The position numbers were made by a program, and so were the translations under genes. A DNA stretch of 64,000 nt from positions 10,031,997-10,095,996 of the forward strand of contig NC_012871.2 of the NCBI RefSeq assembly GCF_000003195.3, in the 5' to 3' direction. This DNA is from Sorghum bicolor. Lineage: Eukaryota > Streptophyta > Magnoliopsida > Poales > Poaceae. The notes beneath the pieces were generated by a model. That model ran no database searches and was not told the DNA's origin. It saw nothing but the letters and a program-made list of their open reading frames with translations. Positions 1 to 11,880 of this stretch are shown one piece after another (position 1 is the first letter of the stretch; each line of letters starts with the position of its first letter).

Positions 1-1
1 A

Positions 2-193
2 GAATCACAGAAAGCTAAGGATGTCCCACAGGGGGGTGATTTTGAGGATCTAACCATGGAGGTTATTTCTAATCAAAACAGGGAGTGTTCTGACTTTCTC
101 TCCAAGGGAGGAGAACTGTTAGGCAATCCTGCAGATGATCAAGATGTGATTACTTCAACAAAACAAAATGAAGATTCTATTTTGGAATGCTAG
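2..193 (+). pseudogene. LINE ORF1 C-terminal tail (gag-like)
   Basis: An open frame runs from the window edge to a TAG at 191-193. Its residues are polar and acidic (…SKGGELLGNPADDQDVITS…), with no zinc knuckle in the visible part. It overlaps the ORF2 start (ATG at 168) by 26 bases in a different frame, as in many two-ORF plant LINEs. ORF1 proteins of this class bind the element RNA. The assignment rests on position and frame arrangement, not on a recognised domain. The rest of ORF1 is upstream of the window. Confidence 0.55.
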
Positions 194-3100
194 GGGGGTT
201 GGGAAATCTCATAGGAGCAGTGCCGGCCCTAGGGGGAGGGCAGGAGGTGCGACGGCCGAGGGCCCTCGCGAGATAGGGGCCTAAACCTAGGTATATAATA
301 CAATATACTCTTTAGTTATAATCTTTATTTATTAGTATATACATATACATGGTGCAATGATTTATCATAAAAAAATCGTGAGCCAAAAGGAGTCAAGTCA
401 CCAATGCTCATACACGAGTTGCCACACATAGCGATCATGAGTCGCGATTTCTAGACTTTTGGTGACACGGCGAGACCGCGAGAAGAGACGCAGCGGCATC
501 AGCGACACATTCACCAGTTCACCACGCCATCACGAGCTGCAGTGGATAATACCAAAACCTCTGCACCCGAGTTCTAGCCTTCCAAACTCCAAACGATAGC
601 GGCGACCAGCTGGCAGGGCTCGACGAGGACTACGACATGTGATCTTTGTTATTTCCTTCTACCCTTTTATTTTTTGTGATTTGTGAATCTTAGTTGTTTA
701 TGTCCCAATTGTCTAGGCACTAGTTTTTTTTATTCAATTTTTGTCTAGTACTTTATACTCATATAGTTATATTTTTCTTGTAATTTAGGTTAGGTGTTAG
801 AATTTGAGAATGTTACCTAAGAAACAATTGTCAAGGACCATGAAAAGAAAATGAAAAAGATAAGAAGAGCAGTTTGTCTATATATGACTGGATTTGCTTT
901 CCTTTTACGAAAAAAATAACTTATATTATTATAAAATTTTATAGTTTAGGGGTCATCGCAATGTATTCGCCAGAGGGCCTTAAAATTTGTAGGACCGGCA
1001 CTGCATAGGAGGAAACTAGTTGCTAACCATGTTACACAGGAGGACCTAGATGTTGTAGCTCTCCAGGAAACTATTAAACAGGATTTTGCTGATGGGGAGT
1101 TGAAGGAAATGGCAGGGAACAAAGCCATGGTGTGGCATTGGATTCCTGCCAAAGGCCACTCTGGAGGTTTGGCTGTAGGTGTTAATTCTGACATTTGTGA
1201 AATTGAAGATACTAAATATCTACAATACAGCTTGTGGATTCTTATTAGAAACAGGTTGAGTAATTTTAGATTTTGGGTGGTAGACATATATGGTCCAGCT
1301 CAACACGACCGTTCTGAGGATTTTATTCTGGAATTATCTGATAATTGTGATAGGGAGAACCTACCTGTGGTGTTGGGTGGGGACTTTAACCTCATTAGGA
1401 ATAATAATGAGAGAAATAAAGGTCAAGGTGACCAAAGATTGATGGATGTTTTCAACAATTTTATTGGGAGATTTCACCTGAGAGAAATTTTTGTGGCCGG
1501 TTCTAAATTCACGTGGTCTAACAAACAAAAGGATCCGACTCTAATCAAATTAGATCGTATTTTAGTCTCTGATAGCTGGGAGTTTAAGTTTCCTAATTGT
1601 CGGGCTTGGTCAAAAGCCAGGGTTGGCTCTGACCATTGTCCCTTGATTCTTGATTCTTGATTCTGGGGAAGTTGGCAATACTAGAGCGTCCTATTTTTCC
1701 TTCAATGAGCAATGGCTGCTGCAAGAGGGTTTTGGTGAGATGGTTCAAGATAGATGGAGGTGGATCAGGGGTGCTTATTTATATTCAGACTATTCTTTGG
1801 ATATTTGGCATGGGTGCCTGCTTAAACTTAGACAATTTCTTAGAGGATGGAACCTGAAATGGAAAGGTGCTCAAAGGGCCAATAAAGATTGTATTACTAA
1901 GAGGATACAAGAGCTGGACATTGTTGCTGAGGATAGACTTCTTTCTATGGAGGAATGGAATGAAAGAATAAGGCTAGAAGATGAACTGGATAGTTTCATC
2001 AGACTAGAGGAAATTTATTGGAAACAAAGATCAGGCCAGAAATGGGTTCTGGAAGGGGATGCTAATACTAACTTCTTTCATCAATTTGCTAATGGTAGGA
2101 GAAGGAAAAATACTATTGTTTCTTTGGACTCTGATCAAGGAGAGATCAGGGGACAGAAGGAGATCACAGATCATATAGTACAATATTATAAAAATCTGTT
2201 TGGCAATAGTCAGCCATGTCAGATGAAGCTGAACTCCAACTTTTGGCCACATCGTTATGTTCTATCTGAGGTTGATAGCACTTATATGGTGAGGAATTTT
2301 GAAATAGAGGAGATTAAAGATGTCATCATGGAGATGAGAATTAATTCGGCTCCTGGACCTAATGGCTTTGGAGTTTCTTTCTTTAGGAGTTTCTGGGAAT
2401 CTCTTAAAAAAGAAATCTGTGCCTTATTTGATGATCTACATAAGGGGCGCTTAGACATTAAGAGACTAAACTATGGAGTAATTACTCTAGTGCCTAAGGT
2501 CAAGGAGGCCAACACTATAAAACAGTATAGACCCATCTGCTTGCTTAATGTGGATTATAAATGGATTACCAAAGCTTTGACTAACAGACTAGTCCCTATT
2601 GCCAAACATATTATTAACCCCAACCAAACGGGCTTTGTTAAAGGTAGAAATATTCTTGAAGGGGTAGTAATTCTGCATGAAGTTTTACACGATTTAAGGA
2701 AATCCAAGGCCCAAGGGGTGATTCTCAAAATTGATTTTGAAAAAGCTTATGACCGTGTGCGGTGGGATTTTTTGGAGCAAGTGATGGTGGGAAGGAATTT
2801 CCATCCTAAGTGGGTTGCTTGGATTATGGATACTGTTCGAGGTGGGAAAGTGTGCATCAATGTGAATGGTGAGAGAAGCAATTATTTTAGGACCTATAGA
2901 GGGTTAAGACAAGGAGATCCCCTTTCCCCTCTTCTTTTCAACCTGGTAGCTGATGTTCTGGGGGTTATGCTTAATAAAGCTGTGAGTAAAGGCCATATTA
3001 AAGGTGTCCTAGAATATCTTATCCCAGGGGGGATTTCCCATATCCAATATGCTGATGATACTGTCATCATGATTGATGGGTCAGACCAATCTGTTACAAA

Positions 3101-4655
3101 CCTTAAGCTTATTCTATATTGCTTCGAATGGCTGACTGGTCTTAAGATAAACTATCACAAAAGTGAAGTTTTCGTTTTTGGTTATCCCCAACTGGAAAAA
3201 GAAAGGATTGCGAATATGTTAGACTGCGCTTTAGGGGACCTTCCTCTCAAATATCTTGGTATCCCAATTAGTGATCATCACCTAGGCATGGGGGCCTTTG
3301 AACCTGTTTTCCAGAAGATGCTCAAGAGATTAGATCCTTAGAAAGGCAAACATCTTACTTCAGGAGGGAGACAGATTCTCACCAACTCTTGCCTTAGTAG
3401 TATTCCTCTTTACTGCATGGGTTTTTACTGGTTGGTGGATGGAGCTCACAAAAAGATGGATGGCATTAGAGCGTCTTTCCTTTGGCAAGGTGCGGATGGA
3501 AAATTTAAGTACCACATGGCTAAGTGGGAAATGATTAGCAAACCTAAAGACCAAGGTGGTCTAGGGATAATCAATACTAGAATAATGAATGATTGTTTAC
3601 TGGTAAAATGGATTTGGAAAATCCTGCAGGAACCTGATGAGCTATGGTTTAAACTCATTAAAGCCAAATACCTTGATGGTTGTAATTTTTTCTCTGCCCA
3701 AAGGAAGGGAAGTTCACAATTTTGGCAGGGGCTTCACAAAGTTAAACATCTTTTCAAGTGGGGGGCAATTTTCAAAGTAAGAAATGGTCTAAATTGTAGG
3801 TTTTGGCAGGATTGCTGGTTATTGGATGTGCCTCTAAAAGTTGCGTATGAGGATCTTTTCATACTGGCTAGGGATCCTGAAGTAATAGTTGCTGATTGCT
3901 GGGCAGATAATGATTGGTGGGTGGATTTTAAAAGAACTTTATCTGTTAAGGATTTTGAAAGGTGGTCTGAACTCAAGGAAGAGCTTAATAAGATCACCTT
4001 AGAGGAGGACAATTCAGATATTGTTACATGGGCCCTGGAAGGCAAGGGCGGCTTTTCTACCAAGTCCCTTTATAGGTTTTTAACTGATGGAGGTATGCCT
4101 AGTAGGGTGGCGGGATATATTTGGAAGTGTAGGGTCCCGATGAAGATAAAATTCTTTTTGTGGCAAATTTTCAATAACAAATTACAATGTGCTGTCAGCT
4201 TGGTTAAAAGGGGTTGGAGAGGGGGTGATTCTTGCTGTCTAGGGGATGGGAGTGAATCTGTGAACCATATCTTCTTTGGGTGCTGCGTGGCCAGGATGGT
4301 CTGGGGTTTTCTCCAGGAAATCTTTAAGTGGAATAATTACCCGACCTCTCTTAAAGATTTTTCTGAATCTTGGACTCAAGGCAAGGGGCCTTTACCTACT
4401 AAGTTCATTTTGTTTGTCTTTGCAGGTTTCGCTTGGGCCATCTGGATCAACAGAAACAGGATGGCTATTCAGCATGAGTTTCCAAAGTATCCCTCTGACA
4501 TCATATACTCTGCTGTAACATTTATGCAGAAATGGAGTATTCTGCCTAAGGAAGATGATTGGGCTCGAGTCAAGCAAGTGAAAGACGACATCATGCTATG
4601 GATTGGAGATTTCAAGCCCACGGTGTTCAGCTCTACTGATGTCGTTGAAATCTAG
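168..4655 (+). pseudogene. LINE ORF2: endonuclease / reverse transcriptase, disrupted
   Basis: The start ATG at 168 opens with MKILFWNARG, the usual start of the plant LINE endonuclease. The frame is split by the insertion at 218-1003 and resumes at 1012. The endonuclease shows LQET, GGDFN and a GSDHCPL box ending near 1650. A third copy of a 7-bp unit (1642-1662) shifts the frame there. The reverse transcriptase follows: LPK-like VITLVPK, RPICLLN, LKIDFEKAYDRV, GLRQGDPLSPLLFNL and YADDT at about 3049-3063. A TAG at 3339-3341 replaces the expected Trp codon. The same frame continues from 3342 to 4655 with a C-terminal zf-RVT-like region (CC…HIFFGC, about 4232-4290). The protein nicks target DNA and copies LINE RNA into it. 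It cannot be made in full from this copy. Confidence 0.93.
218..1003. mobile_element. Non-autonomous hAT-like element, 786 bp
   Basis: The ends are imperfect inverted repeats: CAGTGCCGGCCCTA on the left and TAGGACCGGCACTG on the right. The 8-bp sequence CATAGGAG is repeated directly at both sides (210-217 and 1004-1011). An 8-bp duplication and CAGTG-type ends are hallmarks of the hAT superfamily. Removing the element plus one duplication restores the LINE endonuclease frame, which confirms the borders. No transposase-like ORF is seen inside, so it would need a transposase supplied in trans. Confidence 0.9.
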
Positions 4656-4805
4656 TGGCTGGTTTAGCTTTTGCTTACCTCTTTGTGTTGCTGAGTAACT
4701 GGTGTTCCCAGTAGTTCTGTTGGTTTTGGACGGTTGTTCAAACTTCAAACTCTGTATGCTATGCTTTCTTAAAAGCAGAGGCTTCCCCTCCTTTAAAAAA
4801 AAAAA

Positions 4806-7306
4806 TGATCCTATCCATTAGAATTGACATACATTTGTATTTATGATCTTATCTGTTACAAAGAAGTTTGTGATTATTTTTTTTATTCTGAAAAAAAGAA
4901 GATCCTATTGCTTTTTGGAAACTACGGTTAGGTGACTTTACTGCAAGTGATATACAACCTTTCGTTTTATCTCCTAGATTGGAGCTTTATTTAAGATAAA
5001 TGATGGTCATGTCAATAATAAGAAAGCAAGCCTAGACCAAGCCTGCAGTGGGATGGATATATGGATAGGTAGGTTTTAGAGATTAATCATTTCTATGCAT
5101 AGCCATTTTGTATCTGATCACAGGTGCAGAAGACTTCTTAGTACTTGCCAATATGATGTTCACAAATAAATTCAGAGTTTGGTTAATCATAGTTTAGGTT
5201 CTAATAAAGCTACAGTCCTGCCCCAAGCATGCATTAGTCACTTCACTTATATATCTATAATGGTCCTTATGGCTGCACAACATAAATTTGGCATCCCTAT
5301 TTAGACACAAGTTTAAGTCCTTGATGACTTCTACATTTTTTGATATCTAGAGGTCATATCTAGAGGCGACGACTACTATTGCTGCTGCACAAACAGCCTG
5401 TGGCTATGTCCTTCTGTTCAATACGACATGTCATAGTACAACAAATAATTTGACACTATTGCTCTTAATATTTGAGTTTGGAATGTGGAAGTGTGTTCTA
5501 CTTTTTTTTGGCAAAATAGATTTACTGCATTCTTTCTAGAATGCGGCATCTCAGTTCACCTAACACTTCTTGAAATATATTAATTATTATTTAAATAAAA
5601 TGATATGGTGGATAAATATTAAATATAAATGACGTGCTGTCCAGCATGTATTTGTACATATATTTGTAAAAATTAGGAGCTTGAGAAGAAAGAAAATCTG
5701 CAGCAAGCTGCAGTTTTGTGCTCAGAGATAGAGATGACAGTGGCCTAGGTCGTTGCGTGTGTGTATAGATAGCAGCAGGGGAAGATGAGATGTGTTAGCT
5801 GCTGCCATTGTAGGATCATGGGAGCATGGGGTGTGGCTTCTTGCTGCTGCAAGAGTTGTGCTATGTACTACTGGAACTTTTTGCTGCATAACAACAATGT
5901 CCTTCTAAAAGGTAGGGAACATTAAATTTGTGTGATATATTTCTTTGATGATTGCTGGTGTGTTTCCCAGTAGAATGCATAGGATATCCAAACACATTTA
6001 GATGTCATGTCATCAGTGCTGAACAACTATCTAAATTGTCAATTGCAATTGACAAATTAGGAAACCAGTAAAGTACTTCGAGTATGATTGAGTTGTGTAG
6101 GACCTTGATTTTTTAGGCTGTGTGCTCTATTAATAATATGCAATTTATAATGTGTACACTGAATCAACATACTGTGACTGAATGGTTTCTACTATTTTAG
6201 TCAGCTGTCCATTATTTGTCCTGTATTCAGAAATTTGGTATATTGGTTGCAGACTATATGAAATAATGCCTTAGATAAGCTGGGAGTTGTTTAGCCAATT
6301 CAATTAACATGTGAATTATTGAACTGCATAATTTATCTGCCTTTTGAAATCTTCCATTTGTGTTTGCAAGCTGACACCACTCACATATATTTCATCATCA
6401 GTAAGTTATTTCAGTTGCTCCACCATCTCTCCAGTTACCTAATATGAATTGTATTTGTCATCATTACACAATTTAATACATCTCTGATAAGCATCAAGGC
6501 TGTCGCTTGCCATCAAGGCGTTGGTTACCAGAATGCAGTCCTACAAATATTGGCACTCCATTTGCAGGTAAATTCTATGACTACAGGATAATTGACAAAT
6601 ATTGTCCTTTAGATCTGGCAGCTTTGCAACAGAGTAGTGGCAGCCATGGCTTGTCCAACTTTCTGAAATCAGCATACTACTGAGCATCGGATCTATATGT
6701 ATCGTCAATGAAAATCCTTTTAACATTACATGGGTTTACTCCTGAAGTTTCATAGAATCCATAGATATATTTTTTTTGTTTAAGCAAAATATAAAGATCT
6801 CCGAATCACGAGTCACCATAATCTTGTCTTGTGATAATATGGACTTGCTACTGCTTTGGTACACTATATTTTACCCCAATTATATGTGCATTAGTTATTA
6901 CCATGCATGAAGCTCAGAAGTACTATTCTTTGAAATAACACTGGAAACACTGATTTTAGTACAAGGACAGAATTATATAGTACTAATTTGTACCTTGAAG
7001 TACAAAACTGGAAACAATGTTAGGCTTGGACCATTCTTAATGGCACAGAAAGATAGAAACATGTATCAATTATTTTTACAAAAAATCCTTGCAGGGAGGA
7101 GTCACCTCAGTTATTTTCATGTTGTGTGGGATGAGAAAAAAATTACCATTCATTGACGATGATTATAAAGCTCAGCTATGATGTTCTATAGGTAACTTAA
7201 TCTCCTTAATTTTTGACCAACTGAATTGGTGAAATACATTACAACAGAGAATGCCAAATTCTTCAAGCTCTTCATTTAATTGTTTCCTATGTTTCTTGAC
7301 CTGCAG
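4806..7306. other. Non-coding DNA, nothing recognised
   Basis: AT-rich sequence with no ORF that resembles a known domain on either strand. A Helitron lies to the right with its 3' end at 8333. Its 5' end could be somewhere here, but I could not find a convincing TC-starting terminus. Confidence 0.4.
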
Positions 7307-7441
7307 GTATGTACAAACCTTGAGAAGATGAGAGAGAAGATGGTGAAGGAGGGACAGGAGGTGAGCTATCACATGTGGGCAGAGGCAGATGGAGTTGATG
7401 AGGCAGAGCTGAAGAGCAAGCTGCAAGCAGGTTACTGCTGA
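7307..7441 (+). pseudogene. Exon-like fragment of unrecognised gene
   Basis: A pyrimidine-rich tract and CAG end at about 7305, as at a splice acceptor. An open stretch follows, reading VCTNLEKMREKMVKEG, then SYHMWAEADGVDEAELKSKL and ending AGYC before TGA at 7439-7441. The charged, helix-like composition looks like the last coding exon of a real gene. I do not recognise the family and see no other exon nearby. It lies about 0.9 kb upstream of a Helitron 3' end, and Helitrons often carry captured gene pieces, so capture is a reasonable inference. It could also be chance. Confidence 0.35.
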
Positions 7442-8300
7442 GAGAGGCTGCTGGTGCTTGTTCCATTTGGTTTAGTGGTTATAGATCATTTTTTTTGGTG
7501 TATGTCCAACATCTGGTCCTTAATTGTTGAGACATCCTCACTACAGTAACAATCTGGTTGTTAAAAAAACTAATCAATATCAATCTTTATCTTTGAGAAG
7601 TTTTGTAGACAATTTCAATTCCTTTGAGGCTCATCTATTAGACGTTTTAATTCATGAAAGACAATAGGAATCAGATACTAGACAAGAAATGGTGGGAAAT
7701 GCAGGAGCAATGGTCACCAAGTTGCTTCATCACTTACAGTTGGACAAGTTGGTTAAAGAGAAACTTGTAATCAGGGTCAGTAGATATCTTACTCTACAAT
7801 ATATTTCTAATTAGCTACTGACATCAAAGATAAGGATCCATGGATAGGAATTTCTCTGGTGTAATTTTTTTTCTTTTAGTTAGTTGTATAAATCTGCATC
7901 ACCAAGCAAAATAATTCCTGTTATTGAGTTGTTTGCAGCTATATTAACCAGCACGAATCTAAAAAGGGATGTGGGCAACTTCCAGAAAGGGATATTAGAT
8001 GTGGGCTCCATTGGTCCATACGAGATCTGGAGCCAATATTCATCGATCCTTGTTGCACACTAATTTTCTGAAGTTTGTCATCTTTTTTTTTCTTTATAAT
8101 CATTAGTTACCATAACAGTTAAGCTAATTGTTCATGCATGATGAGTAATAGTGTTGGGTAAACAAAATGTTAAATCCTACTCCAAATACTTTGTCACAGT
8201 GTTATTTTTTTGTTGCAATGTATGCACATATAAGAATTTCAATAGGACAAATTGCTATCTTATTGTGCGATCTATGTAATTTTTAGTGCAAATGTTTAAT
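7442..8300. other. Non-coding DNA inside presumed Helitron
   Basis: No coding signal. The sequence is AT-rich and leads into the hairpin at 8304-8321. Confidence 0.35.
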
Positions 8301-8303
8301 TAT

Positions 8304-8333
8304 CCCGTAGCAACGCACGGGCACGCTACCTAG
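8304..8333 (+). mobile_element. Helitron 3' terminus
   Basis: A short hairpin (CCCGT-agcaacgc-ACGGG) is followed by a short spacer and CTAG at 8330-8333, with T as the next base. This matches the grass Helitron 3' end (hairpin about 10 bases before CTRR, insertion between A and T). The element body lies to the left, but its TC start was not found. Helitrons move by rolling-circle replication using a Rep/helicase, and none is encoded here, so this copy is non-autonomous. Confidence 0.75.
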
Positions 8334-9305
8334 TTTAATAGGAAAGTCTACCTTTCTTACAATAAAAAAGCCTAGCAAACTCATTAGCCTGATCTTCCTC
8401 CAAATCCACTGTCAACAAATCACTCTTATCATAATTGCTAGCTTCTCCCAAATTATTTTCTAAAAAGAGCAGTGTATCATCAGCAAACTACAAGCTCATG
8501 ATGCCACCCTCTATCACTTGTGGTAGCCGACCAGTGATAAGGCCATGCCTAGCTGCTTTCATAAGCATTCTAGAGAAAACCTCTGCTACTAGATTGAATA
8601 ATAAAGAGGATAATGGATATCCCTGTCTCAGACCTTTTCCAGGTTTAATGAAGGAACTATTCATACAAATACAGATCGAACCTCCTCTAACCACCTGTCG
8701 TAACCAGCCTCTCCATCTTCCACCAAAACCCCTAGATTCAAGCATCTCCTCAAGGAAAACCAGCTCACCCTATGATATGCTTGTTCATAATCCAATTTCA
8801 ACACCACCCCTTCATGTTTCATTTTAGAGACCTCATGAATAATTTCATGAGCAGCCACAGCACTTTCTAGAATAAATCTGCCTTTAATAAAGGCTGTTTG
8901 GTTGGAAGCCACTAACCTATCAGAAACTTTAACCATTCTATTATTCAGCAGCATGGAAAAAAATTTAAAGCTACAGTTACTCAGGCTAATAGGCCTAAAC
9001 TTGTTTAGAACCTTTGCCCCCGGTTCTTTAGGGATCAACGTTATGACGGCATAGTCCATGTCCACCTATCTAGGTTCAAGCCCCCTTTGCTCAAACACTC
9101 TCACTAGATTCATCAAATCCCAAGAAACTTGATAGAAAAGAAAAGAAAAACAATTCCGGCCAGAGGCTCCTTCAGCATCAGAGCTGACTGTAGTTGATAC
9201 TTGGTACATATATAGCAATAAATGATTCCAGCAATTTTCTGTAAATTCAGTGAAAAGTTGTACGAGGTGACCAAGAGCAGGGAAGGGGTGATGACTGATT
9301 TTCAT
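8334..9305 (-). pseudogene. LINE reverse-transcriptase fragment, degenerate
   Basis: Read right to left, the segment shows a FYQ-W region (FLFYQVSWD), VITLIPK, FRPISLSN, LKLDYEQAYHRVSW, GLRQGYPLSSLLFNLVAEVF and FADDTLLF. These are the ordered motifs of an L1-type reverse transcriptase. It is dead: a TAG sits in frame at 9066-9068, the frame shifts near 8740, and a TAG at 8488-8490 comes directly before FADD. Motifs after the FADD box continue to 8334 and stop exactly where the Helitron ends. It differs from the LINE at 1-4805, so it is another family or an old copy. Confidence 0.88.
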
Positions 9306-9582
9306 TACACAGCTAGTAAACTTGATATTCCTAATAATTTATTAGGAATATGTTACTACGCCAATAATTTGCATAGTCTTCATGATCATATTGGAACCAC
9401 TTTTTTCTAAAATATACAATTAAATTCATCTAGGTTTGAGATTTTTTTTGATAACTCATAAGGACAGAGTGATGCCGTCAAAGAGAAGAATGGATTGCGC
9501 CAGATGCTAACATGGTTGGGTCATGAACCCCGAGGGACAAACCAAGAAGGCAAGAAAAGAACAGATGACAAACAAAAACACG
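9306..9582. other. Non-coding junction
   Basis: A short AT-rich piece at 9400-9440 resembles 37150-37190. No gene is seen. Confidence 0.3.
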
Positions 9583-10845
9583 GATACCAACATGTCATAG
9601 TTCACCAACAAAACCCCACCAACAGTTAAGCTTTGAGACAGTTTCGACAAACAACAGTCGTGATTACTTGGTCTGTGAAGCACATCGAGGATCCAATCGA
9701 TGCTCACCAACGCCCAATGAGGGGAGGAAGACTCAAATGATACAGCGCTAGCAAAAGGAGAGCAAGGACAACCAAGAGAGGGAATCATGATCTCGCTAAA
9801 CTGGTATTTGGTGAGACAATGCAATCAATGAGCATGCATGGAGAATGGCACCACAAGGGTGCTAGCAGCAACAACATGCTTACTAGAACTTGTGCAAACA
9901 TGGGGAGGGGGTGGGGGTAGGGCGGGATCACCAAAGTGGGCTTGAGTACACATGATTTTTTACGACGCCTCCAAGGAGGAACGTGACACATGAGGGGACA
10001 ATCATCATTGCCGGCACAAGCAACATAGCATCAAAGGCTTTCGTCTAGCTAGAATATTCCACCATGAAGGTTATGCACCGCACTCTTGTTGTTCGCTTGA
10101 GGCCATAGTAGGAGCGTGAATCGCTGCCACTTGTGGTGGATCTGAACGTGGCCATCGCTCACTGCTTGAGCTCTCAGTAGCTTGCACCAACAGCAAAATA
10201 CTCTGGAGCCCAGATTGCAGTCACAATAGGAGCAGTCTAGTGTCAGGGAGCTTGTTATCCCTACAGAACACAGACAAGTCGAGGATAGTGTCAAAGGCCT
10301 TTGTGTGCTCGGTGATCCGAGAGTCGGCGGCGAAGCTGGCGTAGCCAGTGTTGCGGGACTGCAAAGCGTGTGTGGCTTGACAGTCGGTACAACACACATG
10401 AATGCCACTGCCGCCTCGCGCTGTGTGGCAACAATCACAAGCACAGCTGCCACTGCCACCGCCGCTGGTCAGCCGAGAGCTTGCTACCTTCCGAGCAACT
10501 GTCCTCCATAGATCCACACCCCTCTGCATGCTCATAGATCTGGCCACAAGAAGCAAGGATGTGGCCAAATCATGGACAAATTGATAGATTTTAGAGGATA
10601 TTTGAGATTGTGGATAAAGGGGAAGAGGGGGAGAAGGAGAACCTGGGCGCGGAGCTTTTTTGAACTCTCCGCTGGTCGTAGTTAATTTTTCATTGGAACT
10701 GCTGTAATTTAGTGCATAGCTGATAAAAGAAGAAGCCATTCGAATATGTCAAATGATGTACAATTGGGACAACAGTTCAGGGATCAGGCTTTGTTATAGT
10801 ATGGCATCAATGTCCTCATCACTGGTCAAGTTTCACGATGAAAGT
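9583..10845. repeat. Segmental repeat, copy A (part 1)
   Basis: This stretch matches 17673-19088 plus 21838-21864 (copy B) along most of its length, in the same orientation and with many small differences. Its last 130 bases also match copy C at 34488-34635. Examples are the shared stretches gtcatRgttcaYYaacaaaac and gctgataaaa…gaatatgtcaaa. Read on the - strand, both copies keep a short common peptide, EHTKAF…ILD.S.F.RDNKL (about 10220-10310 here), but with stops in copy B. I do not recognise the gene. It may be a decayed host gene fragment or part of an unnamed transposon. Confidence 0.7.
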
Positions 10846-10874
10846 TAAAGAAAAAACTTGAACATAGCTATTAG

Positions 10875-11880
10875 TTATTGTTTAATACATAACTAATAAA
10901 GAATTATTTATACTTTGTGTGCATTTTCTTTTTGTTTATTTCTAAAGCAATAGACAAAATAGATTGTGCGTAGTATATACTAACTTATCATGAATTCATT
11001 AGTTACTTTTTTTTTGCAAGAGATCATTCTATATGTTTTCTGTCCAGATTCATATTTTCCTTTTCATTGCACGTTTTTTTTTTTGCATAGCACCTATGTT
11101 TTTTTACAGGTTTTCATGCTTTATAATAGTTATTCATGTTTGTAATAGTTAAGATTCGACTATATATAATCTTAAAGGACAAGTTTTGTGCCATGAGAGA
11201 GTAATATATGAAACTCATATTATCAGCACATTTTTACTTGGTACTTTTTGAAGCTGACTTTATCTTGTACTTCCAATGTTATGCACTGTTGGATGATCCG
11301 AACTATAAGGTGAGTTTTGTGGGGATGGCTAGTGGGCCCGCGCGTATACAATGGTTTTATTGCTATAGGTGTTTGGTTAGGTGTAGAATCTACTGCTATA
11401 GGTTGCTGGTGCTTTTAACTACAGTGTTTTTTGGGAGGGTACAATAGGACACCCACAACCCACACACTCCGAACTCACACACACAGATAGTTGATAGCAC
11501 TAACGGATCAGCTAGTGTCTGTCAATTTAGTGTGAAGCTGCATGACTCGATTCCATCAATCAAACAACAAAAAGGGTGATATATTCCTAACAAAAAATTA
11601 CAAGCAAACACTTTTATTTTTTATAATTATATTAATAGAAGGTAATTGTTTTGTCTATGGTTACTAGCCCTTTTCATACGTTGAGCTGTTTCACAAGCTG
11701 ACGTTATCTTTTATCTTGCGTGCTATTCACCAGTTTCGACATCAAATAACTCAGATCTGTTTTCTGATCTTGCATAGTCACCTTACTAACAATACCTCAG
11801 CAAAGATACAGTAGAACAGTAGCTATATTAGATTATTGGCGATCAAAACACTATAATTAGTTTGTTTACCCCCGCCCCCC
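10875..11880. repeat. Segmental repeat, copy A (part 2)
   Basis: 10875-11300 matches 37257-37360 plus 37759-38170, and 11691-11880 matches about 38170-38310. The 390 bases at 11300-11690 have no counterpart in the other copy, so something was inserted here or lost there. No protein-coding signal is seen. Confidence 0.65.

Larger units (their letters stand above)
1..4805 (+). mobile_element. L1-type LINE (non-LTR retrotransposon), 5' end outside window
   Basis: The order is the tail of ORF1, then ORF2 with an endonuclease, a reverse transcriptase and a C-terminal zinc-finger region, then a short 3' UTR and an 11-A tail at 4795-4805. This is the plant L1 layout. The element is interrupted by a hAT-like insertion at 218-1003. 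ORF2 is further broken by a 7-bp frameshift near 1642-1662 and by a TAG at 3339-3341. The 5' end and the 5' target duplication lie outside the window, so the full length is unknown. The sequence just before the A-tail is a small G/C hairpin (gagg ctt cccctc). Confidence 0.93.

Noticed and set aside
10221..10739. 172-codon - strand ORF as a host gene.
   Set aside because: Composition and frame are not kept in copy B, which has stops. No domain is recognised, so it is treated as a decayed repeat.
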